A stretch of 64,000 nt of DNA, from assembly GCA_003164675.1 (NCBI GenBank), contig PLTX01000060.1, positions 1 to 64,000 of the forward strand, given 5' to 3'. The position numbers and the translations under genes are program-made. This stretch comes from Verrucomicrobiota bacterium (GTDB taxonomy: Bacteria; Verrucomicrobiota; Verrucomicrobiia; Palsa-1439). The notes beneath the pieces are model-generated. The model had not been told where the DNA came from. It worked only from the letters and a program-made list of their open reading frames with translations, and did no database searches. Shown here piece after piece: positions 52,717 through 62,033 of this stretch; the stretch's first letter is position 1; every line of letters starts with the position of its first letter.

Positions 52717-53076
52717 TCACGATATATCTCCTGGCGATACATCGTCGCTCGCCAATAAAATGCGGTCCATGGCGGCACAGAATTGATGCCAGCGGCGTTT
52801 GCGCTCGCGCAATTCCGCAAGTCCCCGGGCGGTGATCGCGTACCGTTTTTGCTCGCGCGACTTGCCGACCTTCACGCGTCTCGCTGTCACCAGTCGCCGG
52901 CATTCCATTGAGCGGAGCAGGGGATAGAGCCGTCCAAACCCCATCTGAAAGTAGTTGTGTGACCGTGCGGCCAGTTCCTGCCTCAAGCGGTAGCCGTGGC
53001 AGCCTTGCTCCGCCAACATCGCCAAAACCAGCGTCTCCGCGTTGCCATGCAACATCTCTCGATTCAGGTATTTCAT
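52717..53076 (-). CDS. PadR family transcriptional regulator
   Basis: A 119-residue winged-helix repressor. ATG 53076 has GCGAGG just upstream. The PadR core is clear: TLVLAMLAEQGCHGYRLRQEL, then FQMGFGRLYPLLRSMECRRLV (recognition helix and Tyr-Pro-Leu motif), KRYAITARGLAELRERKRRW (wing and dimer helix). Members usually repress neighbouring membrane or efflux genes. Two similar ATATATC-N7-GATATAT sites flank the gene, one in its leader (53093-53116) and one over its 3' end (52721-52744), so autoregulation is likely. Confidence 0.88.
   Translation of the reverse strand: MKYLNREMLHGNAETLVLAMLAEQGCHGYRLRQELAARSHNYFQMGFGRLYPLLRSMECRRLVTARRVKVGKSREQKRYAITARGLAELRERKRRWHQFCAAMDRILLASDDVSPGDIS
52721..52744. 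promoter_or_regulatory. PadR-type operator-like palindrome, site A
   Basis: GATATATC, seven bases, GATACATC, then G. It matches site B in 20 of 24 positions. It overlaps the last codons of padR and lies between the convergent padR and small membrane-protein genes. Confidence 0.55.
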
Positions 53077-53092
53077 CGGCCTCGCACACCAC

Positions 53093-53116
53093 CATATATC
53101 TCCTGAGGATATATCG
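53093..53116 (-). promoter_or_regulatory. PadR-type operator-like palindrome, site B
   Basis: On the + strand CATATATC, seven bases, GATATATC, then G. It lies 17-40 bases upstream of the padR start, where binding would block its own transcription or initiation. The dyad symmetry ATATATC/GATATAT is exact. Confidence 0.65.
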
Positions 53117-53192
53117 TGACAAGACAAGATCTACTTCCAAAGCCAGCGTAGTGGAAGTGCCCTTGGAAAGACCCGTGGGTGCAGACGGATCG

Positions 53193-54788
53193 CTATGGAC
53201 GACGTTCGGTACGCGAGCCAAACTTCAACACCGCGAGCAGTTCGGCCAGTTCATCCACGCGCAGCACATGACAGGCGGCGCTGAATACGACCACGGCGAC
53301 GGTTATGGAGGCGATCGTGTCGAGGTAGCGATTGAACTCGCAGAACCGGTGGGTGCCGTACGCGGCGGCGGTCATGATTCCCGACGCGAGGGCAACTTTC
53401 AGGAAAGACCGCAAGAGCGTGCTGGCTTCGACACGTCCGATCTTGCGTCGCATGAGGCCGAGGAGCAGGAAGAAGTTGAAGAGGGCAACGGTGGAGGTCG
53501 AGAGCGCCAGCCCGGCGGTCTTCATGTGGCACACGATGGCGAAGAGGTAGTCTGTGCCGGCGTTGACGGCGACGGCGGCGATTGCGACGTACATGGGTGT
53601 ACGCGAGTCACCCAACGCATAAAACGTCGGCGCGATAATTTTAATCGCGGCGTAGGCGACCAGACCGACGGAGAACGCGCGGACGCACACGACGGTCTGC
53701 TCCGTGGCGAAGGCGTCGAATCTTCCGTGCTGGTAAATCGTCGAGATGATGGGCAACGCCAATACCGACAGCCCGCACGCGGCGGGCACGCACAGGAAGA
53801 ACGCCAGCCGAATCGACCGGGCAAGGACCTTGCGGAACTCGACCATGTCTCCGCGCGCCGCGTGGGCGCTCACGCTGGGCAGTGTCGCCACGCCAATGGC
53901 CACGCCAAATAATCCGATGGGGAATTGCATCAGCCGGAAGGAGCAATTGAGCCAGGTAACGGCGCCGTTCCCAAAATACGAGGCGAACCACTGATCGACG
54001 AAGATGTTTACCTGCACGGCGGCAGTGCCGATGACCGATGGCCCGAGTAACCGAAGGACCTGGCGAAAACCCGGATCGTGCCAGTCCAGGACGGCTTCGT
54101 AATGATAGCCGACGCTTCGCAGGCTCGGGATCTGGATCATCCATTGTAGCGCGCCGCCGATGAGCGTGCCGATGCTCATGCCGATCATGGCGCGTCCGGC
54201 GAGAGATGGATCGTGAAGGAACCCCGGCGCGAGCAGGAACGCAAAGGCCAGTCCGCCGACGATCGAACCGATATTGAACATCATCGAGGCGCTGGCCGGA
54301 ACGCCGAAGCGATGTTTGGCATTCAACATCCCCATCGCGAGCGCCGCCAGCGCGACCATGAGCAGGAAGGGGAACATGATCCGCGTCAATGTGGTGGTGA
54401 GTTCGGTTTTACCAGGGATCTGGCCAAACCCGGGCGCGATGATCCGCACCAGCCACGGCGAGAGGAAGACACCGGCAATGGTGATCAGTCCGAGCACGAC
54501 GATCAAGGCGTTCAGGACGAGATTCGCCAGACGCCAGGCTGCCTTGTCACCTTGCGTGGAAAGCTTCTGGGATAATGTGGTGACGAACGCCGCCGACAAG
54601 GCGCCTTCGGCGAAGAGATCGCGCAACAGATTGGGGATGCGGAACGCCGTGACAAACGCGTCGAATTCGCGGTTGGCTCCGAAGAGAGCCGCGAGCACCT
54701 GTTCGCGGACGAGACCGAGCACACGGCTCCCCAACACCGCGAGACTGACCGTGCGCGCCGAGCGGGTGACGCTGTAACGCTCGCTCAT
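53193..54788 (-). CDS. murJ: Lipid II flippase MurJ
   Basis: A 531-residue MOP-type membrane transporter with about 14 helices that moves lipid II across the inner membrane for peptidoglycan synthesis. Typical stretches: LGLVREQVLAALFGANREFDAF near the N-terminus, FRIPNLLRDLFAEGALSAAFVTT (about 50-72), and a large central cavity lined by Arg and Asp. Its start overlaps the stop of the upstream heptosyltransferase gene by four bases (ATGA), making it the third gene of the lpxK-waaF-murJ envelope operon. Confidence 0.93.
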   Translation of the reverse strand: MSERYSVTRSARTVSLAVLGSRVLGLVREQVLAALFGANREFDAFVTAFRIPNLLRDLFAEGALSAAFVTTLSQKLSTQGDKAAWRLANLVLNALIVVLGLITIAGVFLSPWLVRIIAPGFGQIPGKTELTTTLTRIMFPFLLMVALAALAMGMLNAKHRFGVPASASMMFNIGSIVGGLAFAFLLAPGFLHDPSLAGRAMIGMSIGTLIGGALQWMIQIPSLRSVGYHYEAVLDWHDPGFRQVLRLLGPSVIGTAAVQVNIFVDQWFASYFGNGAVTWLNCSFRLMQFPIGLFGVAIGVATLPSVSAHAARGDMVEFRKVLARSIRLAFFLCVPAACGLSVLALPIISTIYQHGRFDAFATEQTVVCVRAFSVGLVAYAAIKIIAPTFYALGDSRTPMYVAIAAVAVNAGTDYLFAIVCHMKTAGLALSTSTVALFNFFLLLGLMRRKIGRVEASTLLRSFLKVALASGIMTAAAYGTHRFCEFNRYLDTIASITVAVVVFSAACHVLRVDELAELLAVLKFGSRTERRP

Positions 54789-55900
54789 TGTTTCGGGGCG
54801 GCCTTGTCCTCCGCGCCCAATTGTTTGAGGACGGCCCTGGCGACGGCTCCCACTTGAATTCGATCCATGCAGCGGAAGTCAATCGGACACTTGCGGAGGA
54901 AGCACGGACTGCATTCCACCGGCTCGCGGACGATGACACTGCGCGGAGACAACGGCCCCGTGAGTTCGGGCGAGGTCGAACCCCAAATACTAACGGTGGG
55001 CGTACCGAGGGCGGCGGCAATGTGCATTGGACCCGTATCGTTGGTCAGGAGCACTTTGCAAAACCGCAGGAGCGCGCACAGGTCGAGTAACGTGGTCTTG
55101 CCGGCGACATTGACCACGGAACTCTCGGCCAATGGGGCCTCACGCAGGCGGGTTTCGATCTCACGGGAGATTTCGACGTCGTCACGGCCGCCGACAATGA
55201 GCCAGCGCACGTCGACAATTTCGGTGACCTTGATGGCGGTCTGAGCGAAGCGTTCCGCGGGCCAGCGTTTGGCGGGGCCGTATTCGGCGCCGGCATTGAT
55301 GGCGACAACGGGCCGACCGTCATCGCGCATGAATTTATTGAGCGCGGGCATCTCTTCGATCGCCAGACGGACCCGGGGCGGGGCCGGGTCGCGGTTGCCG
55401 CCGAGATAGGCGACGATGTCGAGGTACCGCTCCGACTGATGTCGGGTCGAGCAAAACACTTTCACCCGAAAGGTCTTGCCGTCAACGGACCGGTTCTCGT
55501 ACGTGGCACGCTCGTCGCGCGGTTCGTGGACGATATCCGTGAGCAGGAACCGTCGCCAGTGTCCGCCAAAGCCGATCCGGCGGGGGATACCCGCGCGCTT
55601 GCATTCCCAGGCGGAACGGAACGAATTCGGGAAAATGATGGCGATGTCGAACTGGTGTCGGCGAAGCTCCTCGAGGTCGAGTTTGCTGCCGAAGGGGATG
55701 AGTTCGTTGAGGTAGGGGTTGTGACGCCATAGATCGGTGAGTTTGCCGGGGCAGAGCATGGCGATGTGAGCGGCCGGCACGAGTTCGCGAATGCGCTGAA
55801 CGGCCGGCATGGTCATGACCGAATCGCCAATCCAGTTGGTCGCGCGAATGAGGATGCGCGTGGTCTGGCTATCCGTGGCAAATATTGGCAACTGCGTCAT
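54785..55900 (-). CDS. waaF: ADP-heptose:LPS heptosyltransferase (GT9), WaaF-like
   Basis: A 371-residue GT-B transferase that adds heptose to the LPS inner core. ATG 55900 has AAGGA just upstream and gives the expected N-terminus ILIRATNWIGDSVMTMPAVQ (acceptor-side Gly/Asp loop). The C-terminal donor site has TNDTGPMHIAAALGTPTV and SIWGSTSPELTGP. Near the end ECSPCFLRKCPIDFRCM holds four Cys often seen in WaaF. The gene start overlaps the end of lpxK by 32 bases. Confidence 0.88.
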   Translation of the reverse strand: MTQLPIFATDSQTTRILIRATNWIGDSVMTMPAVQRIRELVPAAHIAMLCPGKLTDLWRHNPYLNELIPFGSKLDLEELRRHQFDIAIIFPNSFRSAWECKRAGIPRRIGFGGHWRRFLLTDIVHEPRDERATYENRSVDGKTFRVKVFCSTRHQSERYLDIVAYLGGNRDPAPPRVRLAIEEMPALNKFMRDDGRPVVAINAGAEYGPAKRWPAERFAQTAIKVTEIVDVRWLIVGGRDDVEISREIETRLREAPLAESSVVNVAGKTTLLDLCALLRFCKVLLTNDTGPMHIAAALGTPTVSIWGSTSPELTGPLSPRSVIVREPVECSPCFLRKCPIDFRCMDRIQVGAVARAVLKQLGAEDKAAPKQ

Positions 55901-57029
55901 CAAAGTCCTTGGCGCCGGAGATGATCCGAATTTCGACCCGCAAGTAGTAGACGGGAATGTCGCGGCGGTCAATCTTGGGAAAGCGAACCGCGTCTTTTTC
56001 CGTGGTGAGGAGGGCCGCGGCCCCGCGTTTGAGGCTGCGGTTGATCATATTAATGATCTCCTGCTGGCTGTAGCGATGGTGGTCGGCGTAGCGCTTGGCG
56101 TAGACGAGATTGGCGCCAAGACCCTGGAGTCCCTCCTCAAAACTATCGGGAACCGCGATGCCGGAAATGGCGGCGATGGGGAGGTCCCGCAGTTCTTCCA
56201 ATGGATGGCGTTCTCCCGTGAATACGTCCTGCAAGTAGAGCGGCTGGTGGGCGCACTCGATAATCTCGGCCTGCTGGTTGAACTGGCGGATGGCCTTTCG
56301 AAGCTTCCTGGCTCCGAGTTCGCTCGATTTGGTGATGAAAATGTAGTGGGCGCGCTTGAGGTTGCGGATGGGCTCGCGAAGCGTGCCCCGTGGAAGAAGA
56401 TAATGATTGCCAAACGGGTTGTTGCGGTCGATCAGGCAAATATCGAGGCGGCTCTTTAAAGCGAGGTACTGAAACCCGTCGTCGAGGAGAAGCGTGTCGC
56501 AGCCGAATTTCGAGATGGCGTAGCGACCGCTCTTGACGCGGTCCTTGTCCACCAGGACGACGACATCCCGGAGATTGGAGGCCAGCATGTACGGTTCGTC
56601 GCCGGCTTGCTCGCTGTCGAGCAGCAAAGACCGTCCGTCCGAAACGATTTTGGGCGGGACCTTGTCTTCCTGGAAGGCGAGTTTGGAGAGTATCCGTTGC
56701 CAGAGCGGTCGCGGGACGCTCTTGTAGCCCCGCGAGAGGATGGCCACGCGACGACCCCGCTGTTGGAGGGCGCGGGCGAAGACTTCCACCACGGGCGTCT
56801 TGCCGGTTCCGCCAACGCTGAGGTTGCCGATGCTGACGACCTGGCAGCCGAGGGTGTGGTCGCGGAAAATGCGGTGCTGCCAGAGGCGCAACCGGACCTG
56901 GACACACAGCTGGTAAATCTTCGAGAGGCCGAGCAATATCGCACTGGTGATTCGCGCGGATGGGTCCCGGCGTCGCTCGAAAATGACATCGAGAACGTAT
57001 TGCTCGACGCTTTCAGTCCATTGCCACAT
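55869..57029 (-). CDS. lpxK: Tetraacyldisaccharide 4'-kinase
   Basis: A 386-residue membrane-associated kinase that phosphorylates the 4' position of the lipid A precursor. The Walker A motif is [10 protein letters not shown] (about residue 71), Walker B-type [12 protein letters not shown] (about 190) and DxxxPFGN as [15 protein letters not shown] (about 207). An amphipathic N-terminal helix (about 25-50) is consistent with membrane docking. Its presence shows an LPS-containing outer membrane. It is the first gene of the operon with waaF and murJ; a terminator of the opposite-flank PEP-CTERM gene lies just upstream. Confidence 0.93.
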   Translation of the reverse strand: MWQWTESVEQYVLDVIFERRRDPSARITSAILLGLSKIYQLCVQVRLRLWQHRIFRDHTLGCQVVSIGNLSVGGTGKTPVVEVFARALQQRGRRVAILSRGYKSVPRPLWQRILSKLAFQEDKVPPKIVSDGRSLLLDSEQAGDEPYMLASNLRDVVVLVDKDRVKSGRYAISKFGCDTLLLDDGFQYLALKSRLDICLIDRNNPFGNHYLLPRGTLREPIRNLKRAHYIFITKSSELGARKLRKAIRQFNQQAEIIECAHQPLYLQDVFTGERHPLEELRDLPIAAISGIAVPDSFEEGLQGLGANLVYAKRYADHHRYSQQEIINMINRSLKRGAAALLTTEKDAVRFPKIDRRDIPVYYLRVEIRIISGAKDFDDAVANICHG

Positions 57030-57107
57030 GCCCTCATATACTGACGCAGGCGGCGGTGAGGGTCAAGCCAACCGCAAGCGCGGCTCTCGTAGATAAAGAG
57101 TAATAGC

Positions 57108-57145
57108 CAGAAGCAAAACGCCCGGCCAAGGTGATTGGCCGGGCG
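57108..57145 (-). terminator. Rho-independent terminator of PEP-CTERM gene 3
   Basis: On the minus strand an 11-base-pair stem (CGCCCGGCCAA with TTGGCCGGGCG, five-base loop) is followed by TTTTGCTTCT. It lies 22 bases after the PEP-CTERM stop and separates that gene from lpxK downstream. Confidence 0.85.
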
Positions 57146-57166
57146 TCGATGAGAAGTCTTGCCGGT

Positions 57167-57898
57167 CTACCTGCGGCGTCTCACGATCAGGAGGCCCGCC
57201 ATTCCCACTCCCAAGAGTGCCATGGCGCCGGGCTCGGGAACTTGGGCGAAGGCTTGGTTGATTATGCTGATCGTCCCGACGTCTTGGATCGGGTTGGTTT
57301 CGGAGTAACCATCAGGATCGCCAGAAACAATCACATCCTTCGTGATCCAAACCATGGACTGGGGTGTGCTCAACGTCACGTAGTCCTCAGGAGTGGCGCT
57401 GTTGGCATCAACGAATAGATGCGCTATGCCCCCGGCTCCAAACCCCACGGTTTCCGCGACGTTTGCTTCTCCCAGCCCACTTGCGCCGCCAACGACTTGC
57501 AGTTGCACACCCGATATCATATCAGGGGAATTCACCACTTGCACCGAGAACTGCAGAGTCAGGTCTTTGATCACGGGGCCTTGGGCAATGAGAGGCGCCT
57601 GGATGGAAACACCGAATCCGACCTCATTGGAGAGCGCAGACAGCGTGAGATCGGATGAAGTAAGATAATTGTCGGTATTTCCAGTTGTATCAACGTACCC
57701 GAACCCAAAGTTACCGAACAGCTTGTCGCCGACCTGCACGTAGAGAGCACTTGTAACAAGATTGGAGAGGCTGATTGAGCCGCCGTTCGTGAGGTTGGTG
57801 ACTTGGACGGTAGCGGAAGAAGGGCGTGCACCAAGCAATGCCATGAGCAATACCGCCCGCAATAGTTTACTCGCCGCACCGCCCTTGATTAAGCTCAT
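57167..57898 (-). CDS. PEP-CTERM sorting-domain protein 3
   Basis: A 243-residue exported protein. Signal peptide about 1-29 (LLRAVLLMALLGARPSSA). The mature part is a low-charge beta-type domain with many Thr, Ser, Asn and Val residues and no Cys. C-terminus: VPEPGAMALLGVGMAGLLIV, then RRRR, a classical PEP-CTERM signal. It has its own promoter (57996-58024) and terminator (57108-57145), so it is a single-gene unit. Confidence 0.88.
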   Translation of the reverse strand: MSLIKGGAASKLLRAVLLMALLGARPSSATVQVTNLTNGGSISLSNLVTSALYVQVGDKLFGNFGFGYVDTTGNTDNYLTSSDLTLSALSNEVGFGVSIQAPLIAQGPVIKDLTLQFSVQVVNSPDMISGVQLQVVGGASGLGEANVAETVGFGAGGIAHLFVDANSATPEDYVTLSTPQSMVWITKDVIVSGDPDGYSETNPIQDVGTISIINQAFAQVPEPGAMALLGVGMAGLLIVRRRR

Positions 57899-57995
57899 CT
57901 GAAGCCCTGTCCCTTAAAATTCCTGGTCACCACGTGCGCTTAAAACCCACTCGCTACCACAATCACAAGACCATCGACACACCTAGTACATTGTC

Positions 57996-58024
57996 ATTCT
58001 AGTAAGATGGACAATTGAAGTCAA
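57996..58024 (-). promoter_or_regulatory. Sigma-70-type promoter of PEP-CTERM gene 3
   Basis: On the minus strand TTGACT, a 17-base spacer, then TAGAAT, close to the consensus. It lies about 100 bases upstream of the start at 57898, in an A+T-rich stretch. It is the best vegetative promoter visible in the window. Confidence 0.75.
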
Positions 58025-58260
58025 GCCCGCAATTGGAATAATAGCGCTTGTTAATCAGCCACTTCCGGAGTGCCATGGGTACCTGGAAGCCTTGGACAGG
58101 GCCAAAAAACCTTCACGTTCGAGTATGCGCCCCATGCCGCGTCGTCGCGGGCTTAAAATGGCGGGACGTCGCTCATTTGGTCTTATGGGCTTGGCCGCAA
58201 ACTCCACCACGGGCTTATGGCTGAATACTGCCGAATCGGATTCGACTTCTCGCAAGCCGG

Positions 58261-60399
58261 CTAGCGGTCCCGTTCGACGCGAAAGTCGATCTGTCGTTTG
58301 ACGATGTCCACTCGATCCACTTTCACGCGGAGCTTGTCGCCGATCTTGATCACACGTTTGTTCCGACGACCAACAAGGCATTCCCGACGCTCATCGTACG
58401 TGTAGAAATCGTCTGCGAGCGTGGAGATGTGAACGAGGCCCTGTATCAGGCTCTCGGGGAGTTCAACGAAGAAACCGAAGTTCCTCACGGTGCAGACCAC
58501 CGCCTCCATGTCTTCCGCTTCACCGCGCATGAGTTTCAACTGGAAATACTCCAGCTTCTTGAGTTCGACCGATTCTTTTTCCGCGTCGGCGGCGACTCGT
58601 TCGGTCTTCGAAATGTGTTCGGCGACGCGGGTCAGCTCCTGGAGGCTGTATCGACGAGGGTTTGCGCCAGCCGATCGGAGCAAGGAATACAACGTTCGGT
58701 GCACGATCAAGTCGGCGTAGCGGCGGATGGGCGATGTGAAATGCGTGTAGAATTTCTTGGCCAGGCCGTAGTGTCCCACGGGATTGACGGAATAACGCGC
58801 CTGCTTCAGGGATCGCAGGAGGTTGAGGTTGATGGCGTACTCTTCCGGTTTATCCTCGACCTGCTTCAGGATCTTCTGGAGTTCCTGGCGATGCGTCACG
58901 TCCCCGACCTTGTAGCCGAAACTTTGGGCGTACACACGGAAGTCGCGCAGTTTCTCCAGATCCGGGTCCTCATGGATCCGATACACGCAGGGAACCTGCA
59001 ACTGGCAAATGTGCCGGGCGACGGCCTCGTTGGCGGCCAACATGAACTCCTCGATGAGTTGGTGCGAAATATCGTAGTGAATCTTTTCGATGTGCGTCGG
59101 TCGGCCGTGCTTGTCGAGGCGGACCTTGACTTCCGGAAATTCCAGATTTAGCGAGCCGTGCGCGAATCGTTGCTGCCGCAGCTGCGATGCGAGCCGCCAC
59201 ATCTTCTTCAACTCGCGCGTCAGCTCGTCCTTGTCGTCGCGCGATTGGAGGTGCGCGAATGCCTGTTTGTACGTCAGCCGATGTCGCGAGCGAATGACGC
59301 TGAGTGCGAACTCGGTTTTGCGCGTGACCAGTTTTGGGGTGAATTCGATGAAGACCGACTGGGTGAGACGATCCTCGTCGGGCCGCAAGCTGCACAGATT
59401 GTTCGACAACTTCTCCGGCAACATCGGCAGCACCCGGTCGACGAGGTAGACGCTGTTGCCGCGGGCGCGCGCCTCGCGGTCGAGGGCGCCGTCGGGCTGG
59501 ACGTAATGCGAAGCGTCCGCGATATGGACCCCGAGCCGCCAACCACCACCGGGCAATTCCTCCACGCTCACTGCGTCATCGAAATCCTTCGCGTCGTCGG
59601 GATCGATGGTGACGACAAACAATCGGCGCAAATCGAGCCGGTGCTGATACTCGGTTGATGGAATCTTCAGAGGGATGCGGGCCACTTCCGCGACCGTTGG
59701 GTCGGAAAACTTCGTCGACAGGTGATAGTTGCGGATGATGGCGAGGATGTCCACCCCGGGCGCGTCGGCTCTGCCGAGGACTTCGACAATTTCGCCTTCC
59801 GGGTTGACGTGGCGCGAGGTCCATTCGGCCAATTTGACGACCACCTTGTCACCGACCTGGGCGTTGCGCACCGGCTTGGTATAGACATCGTGCGGCATGC
59901 GCGGGTCGTCAGGAATGACGTAGTGAACGTGGTGGCCCTTTTGCAATGTGCCGACAATCGTGTCGCTGGCCCGCTTCAGAATGCGGATCACCTGACCCGA
60001 CGGTTTGTCGGCCGACTTGAACTTCCTTCGGTCGCGGTGGAGGCGAACGACGACTTTATCGTTGTTCAGCGCCACCGAGGTATCTTCCCCCGCGACGTAC
60101 ACGTCGGGGCGCGGCTCGGTTTCCGGCCCTGTTTCCGTGTCGGGATCGGGCCGCACAAACGCAAAACCATTCGGATGAAACTCGATCGTTCCCACGACCA
60201 GATCGGCATCTTGTGGGAGGACAAAACGGTCGGTGCGGACGCGGACAACCTCGCCCTTGGCCAGCATTTCGGCGAGCACGCGGCGGTAATCGCGCCGTTC
60301 GTTTGCGTTCAAGCGGAGTTTGGAGGCCAGTTCATCGCGGCGGAGCGGATGGTAATTGGGCGTGGCGAGAAGCGTCTGGATTTTTTGGCGGATGTCCAT
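58261..60399 (-). CDS. rnr: Ribonuclease R
   Basis: A 712-residue 3'-5' exoribonuclease of the RNB family. N-terminal helix-turn-helix-like and cold-shock domains (VVGTIEFHPNGFAFVRPD near 67; VGDKVVVKLAEW near 180). The RNB core has the catalytic Asp cluster in [18 protein letters not shown] (about 265-282) and HYVQPDGALDREARARGNSVYL. The C-terminal S1 domain begins near 620 (GFFVELPESLIQGLVHIS). It degrades structured RNA and helps in trans-translation and rRNA quality control. The divergent gene at 60440 starts 40 bases away. Confidence 0.93.
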   Translation of the reverse strand: MDIRQKIQTLLATPNYHPLRRDELASKLRLNANERRDYRRVLAEMLAKGEVVRVRTDRFVLPQDADLVVGTIEFHPNGFAFVRPDPDTETGPETEPRPDVYVAGEDTSVALNNDKVVVRLHRDRRKFKSADKPSGQVIRILKRASDTIVGTLQKGHHVHYVIPDDPRMPHDVYTKPVRNAQVGDKVVVKLAEWTSRHVNPEGEIVEVLGRADAPGVDILAIIRNYHLSTKFSDPTVAEVARIPLKIPSTEYQHRLDLRRLFVVTIDPDDAKDFDDAVSVEELPGGGWRLGVHIADASHYVQPDGALDREARARGNSVYLVDRVLPMLPEKLSNNLCSLRPDEDRLTQSVFIEFTPKLVTRKTEFALSVIRSRHRLTYKQAFAHLQSRDDKDELTRELKKMWRLASQLRQQRFAHGSLNLEFPEVKVRLDKHGRPTHIEKIHYDISHQLIEEFMLAANEAVARHICQLQVPCVYRIHEDPDLEKLRDFRVYAQSFGYKVGDVTHRQELQKILKQVEDKPEEYAINLNLLRSLKQARYSVNPVGHYGLAKKFYTHFTSPIRRYADLIVHRTLYSLLRSAGANPRRYSLQELTRVAEHISKTERVAADAEKESVELKKLEYFQLKLMRGEAEDMEAVVCTVRNFGFFVELPESLIQGLVHISTLADDFYTYDERRECLVGRRNKRVIKIGDKLRVKVDRVDIVKRQIDFRVERDR

Positions 60400-60439
60400 T
60401 ACAGTTCGCGCACGTTACCACGGGCCGGTTGGCCGACCA

Positions 60440-61756
60440 ATGAAAAAGTCTCTTCCCACGCTGATATTTCTGGCCTTGCTCGTCGCGCTCGGTTTGGCTG
60501 GTTGGGACAACTTCCGCTTGCGCCAGAACGTTGGGGAGTTGCGCGGTGAGATTGCGCAACTCGAGCAACAGCGCCGCGAACTGCAGCGTCAGGTGACGTC
60601 CACGGAACGGGCCCCGAAACCCGAAGAAAAGACGGTGGACCGGCAGCAAATTGAACAGCAAACCAGCGAATTGCGCGGTCTGTCGTTCAAGAGCCCCGTC
60701 AACTACAAGATCATCGAGCGCACGGAACTGCGGCAGGTGCTCGCCGGCAAGGTCAGGGAGCAATACACCGAGCAGCAACTGCGCGATTACAGCCGGTCGC
60801 TGGCGGCGTTCGGATTGATACCCGAGGGCACGGACCTGCTGAAGGTGCTGGTGAGTTTGTACGGCGAACAGGTGGCGGCGTTCTACGTTCCCGAGGAGCG
60901 GGCGCTGTACACGTTCAAGGACCTGGTATTTTCCAGCAATCTCGACAAGATGTTGCTCTCGCACGAATTGACCCACGCGCTTCAGGACCAGAACTTTGAT
61001 CTCCAGAAGTTTCCGCTGAAGGTGAAGGACAACGACGATCTCGCGCTGGCCACGTCGGCGCTCGTCGAGGGAGACGCCACCGTGCTGATGACGCGCTGGT
61101 ACGTCGAAAACATCGACCCCAGCAAGATGCTGGGCGATCTGGGAACGATGTTCGGCCAGGACACCACCAAGCTCCGCGCTGCGCCCGCGTATTTGCAGGA
61201 ATTGCTGATGTTCCCGTACCAACAAGGGCAACAGTTTGCCATGTCGCTGTTTGTTTCCGGCGGGACAGCTGCCATTGACGCGGCGTTTCGCAACCCGCCG
61301 ACGTGCACGAAGGACATTCTTCATCCCGAGACGTTCCTGCAACATCGCGCCACACCCGAGCACATGGAGCCGCCGGCATTCGAGTCCAAAGACTGGCGGT
61401 TGATCGGGAGCAACACCCTCGGCGAATTCGGCACGGGCTTCCTGTTGAAGCAAGGGATGGGCGCGTACGATGCCCAGGTGCTGGCGCAAGGTTGGAACGG
61501 CGACCGCTACCATGTTTACGAGCACGGCACGAATGGACCCACCGCGCTGGTGTGGGCGACCGCGTGGGAGGATGAGCAACAGGCCGGTGAGTTCGCGGAT
61601 GCGTACAAGAAGGCGGAGGAAGCGCGGGGCGGAGCGTTCGCGGCCAATTTGCACATTCATCGCGATGGCAAGCATGTCACGGTTGTGCAATCTTCCGAAC
61701 CGTCGTTTCTCGACCTCTGGGAGTCGAGCCATGACGCGCACAAGACGAACCCCTAA
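60440..61756 (+). CDS. Membrane-anchored HExxH putative metalloprotease
   Basis: A 438-residue protein. ATG 60440 starts a signal anchor (LPTLIFLALLVALGLAG), followed by a coiled coil (about 27-75, many Gln/Glu/Arg). The zinc motif HELTHALQDQ is at about 174-183, and AFYVPEERALYTFKDL precedes it, as in some gluzincin-like proteins. Glu in SALVEGDAT (about 207) could be the third ligand. The remainder is helical, ending in a ferredoxin-like strand pattern. A protease role in the periplasm is likely but unproven; the family is commonly annotated as hypothetical. Confidence 0.7.
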   Translation: MKKSLPTLIFLALLVALGLAGWDNFRLRQNVGELRGEIAQLEQQRRELQRQVTSTERAPKPEEKTVDRQQIEQQTSELRGLSFKSPVNYKIIERTELRQVLAGKVREQYTEQQLRDYSRSLAAFGLIPEGTDLLKVLVSLYGEQVAAFYVPEERALYTFKDLVFSSNLDKMLLSHELTHALQDQNFDLQKFPLKVKDNDDLALATSALVEGDATVLMTRWYVENIDPSKMLGDLGTMFGQDTTKLRAAPAYLQELLMFPYQQGQQFAMSLFVSGGTAAIDAAFRNPPTCTKDILHPETFLQHRATPEHMEPPAFESKDWRLIGSNTLGEFGTGFLLKQGMGAYDAQVLAQGWNGDRYHVYEHGTNGPTALVWATAWEDEQQAGEFADAYKKAEEARGGAFAANLHIHRDGKHVTVVQSSEPSFLDLWESSHDAHKTNP

Positions 61757-62033
61757 CAAAGCAATCCGTCACAGTTGTAGCCGCGGCGCTCTGTCGCCGC
61801 GCCTGCCCAATCTGCCAGCCCTGCAGTCCCACGAGCGCCACGCGTGAGGTCAGCCTGTCGCCGTATGGGAAGCGGCTGGTCTGCCTCGTTCCCGAGATCG
61901 ATTACACCGCCCGCACCGTGTGGCAAGTGTAACAAAGGTCTTTGCAGCAGACCAATGCCGAGTGGCAGTTGATGTATGAATTGAGGGCGCAGTAGGCACC
62001 GCGACGCCATCAACGGATATGGCGGCTCGTTTG
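61757..62033. other. Intergenic region with a CGCGGCTACAA-type palindrome
   Basis: About 280 bases between convergent genes. GTTGTAGCCGCGG (inverse of CGCGGCTACAA) is near 61776, followed by GCGGCGCTCTGTCGCCGC, a six-base-pair hairpin. The same end occurs twice near 14.4-14.7 kb. No gene is supportable. Confidence 0.5.
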
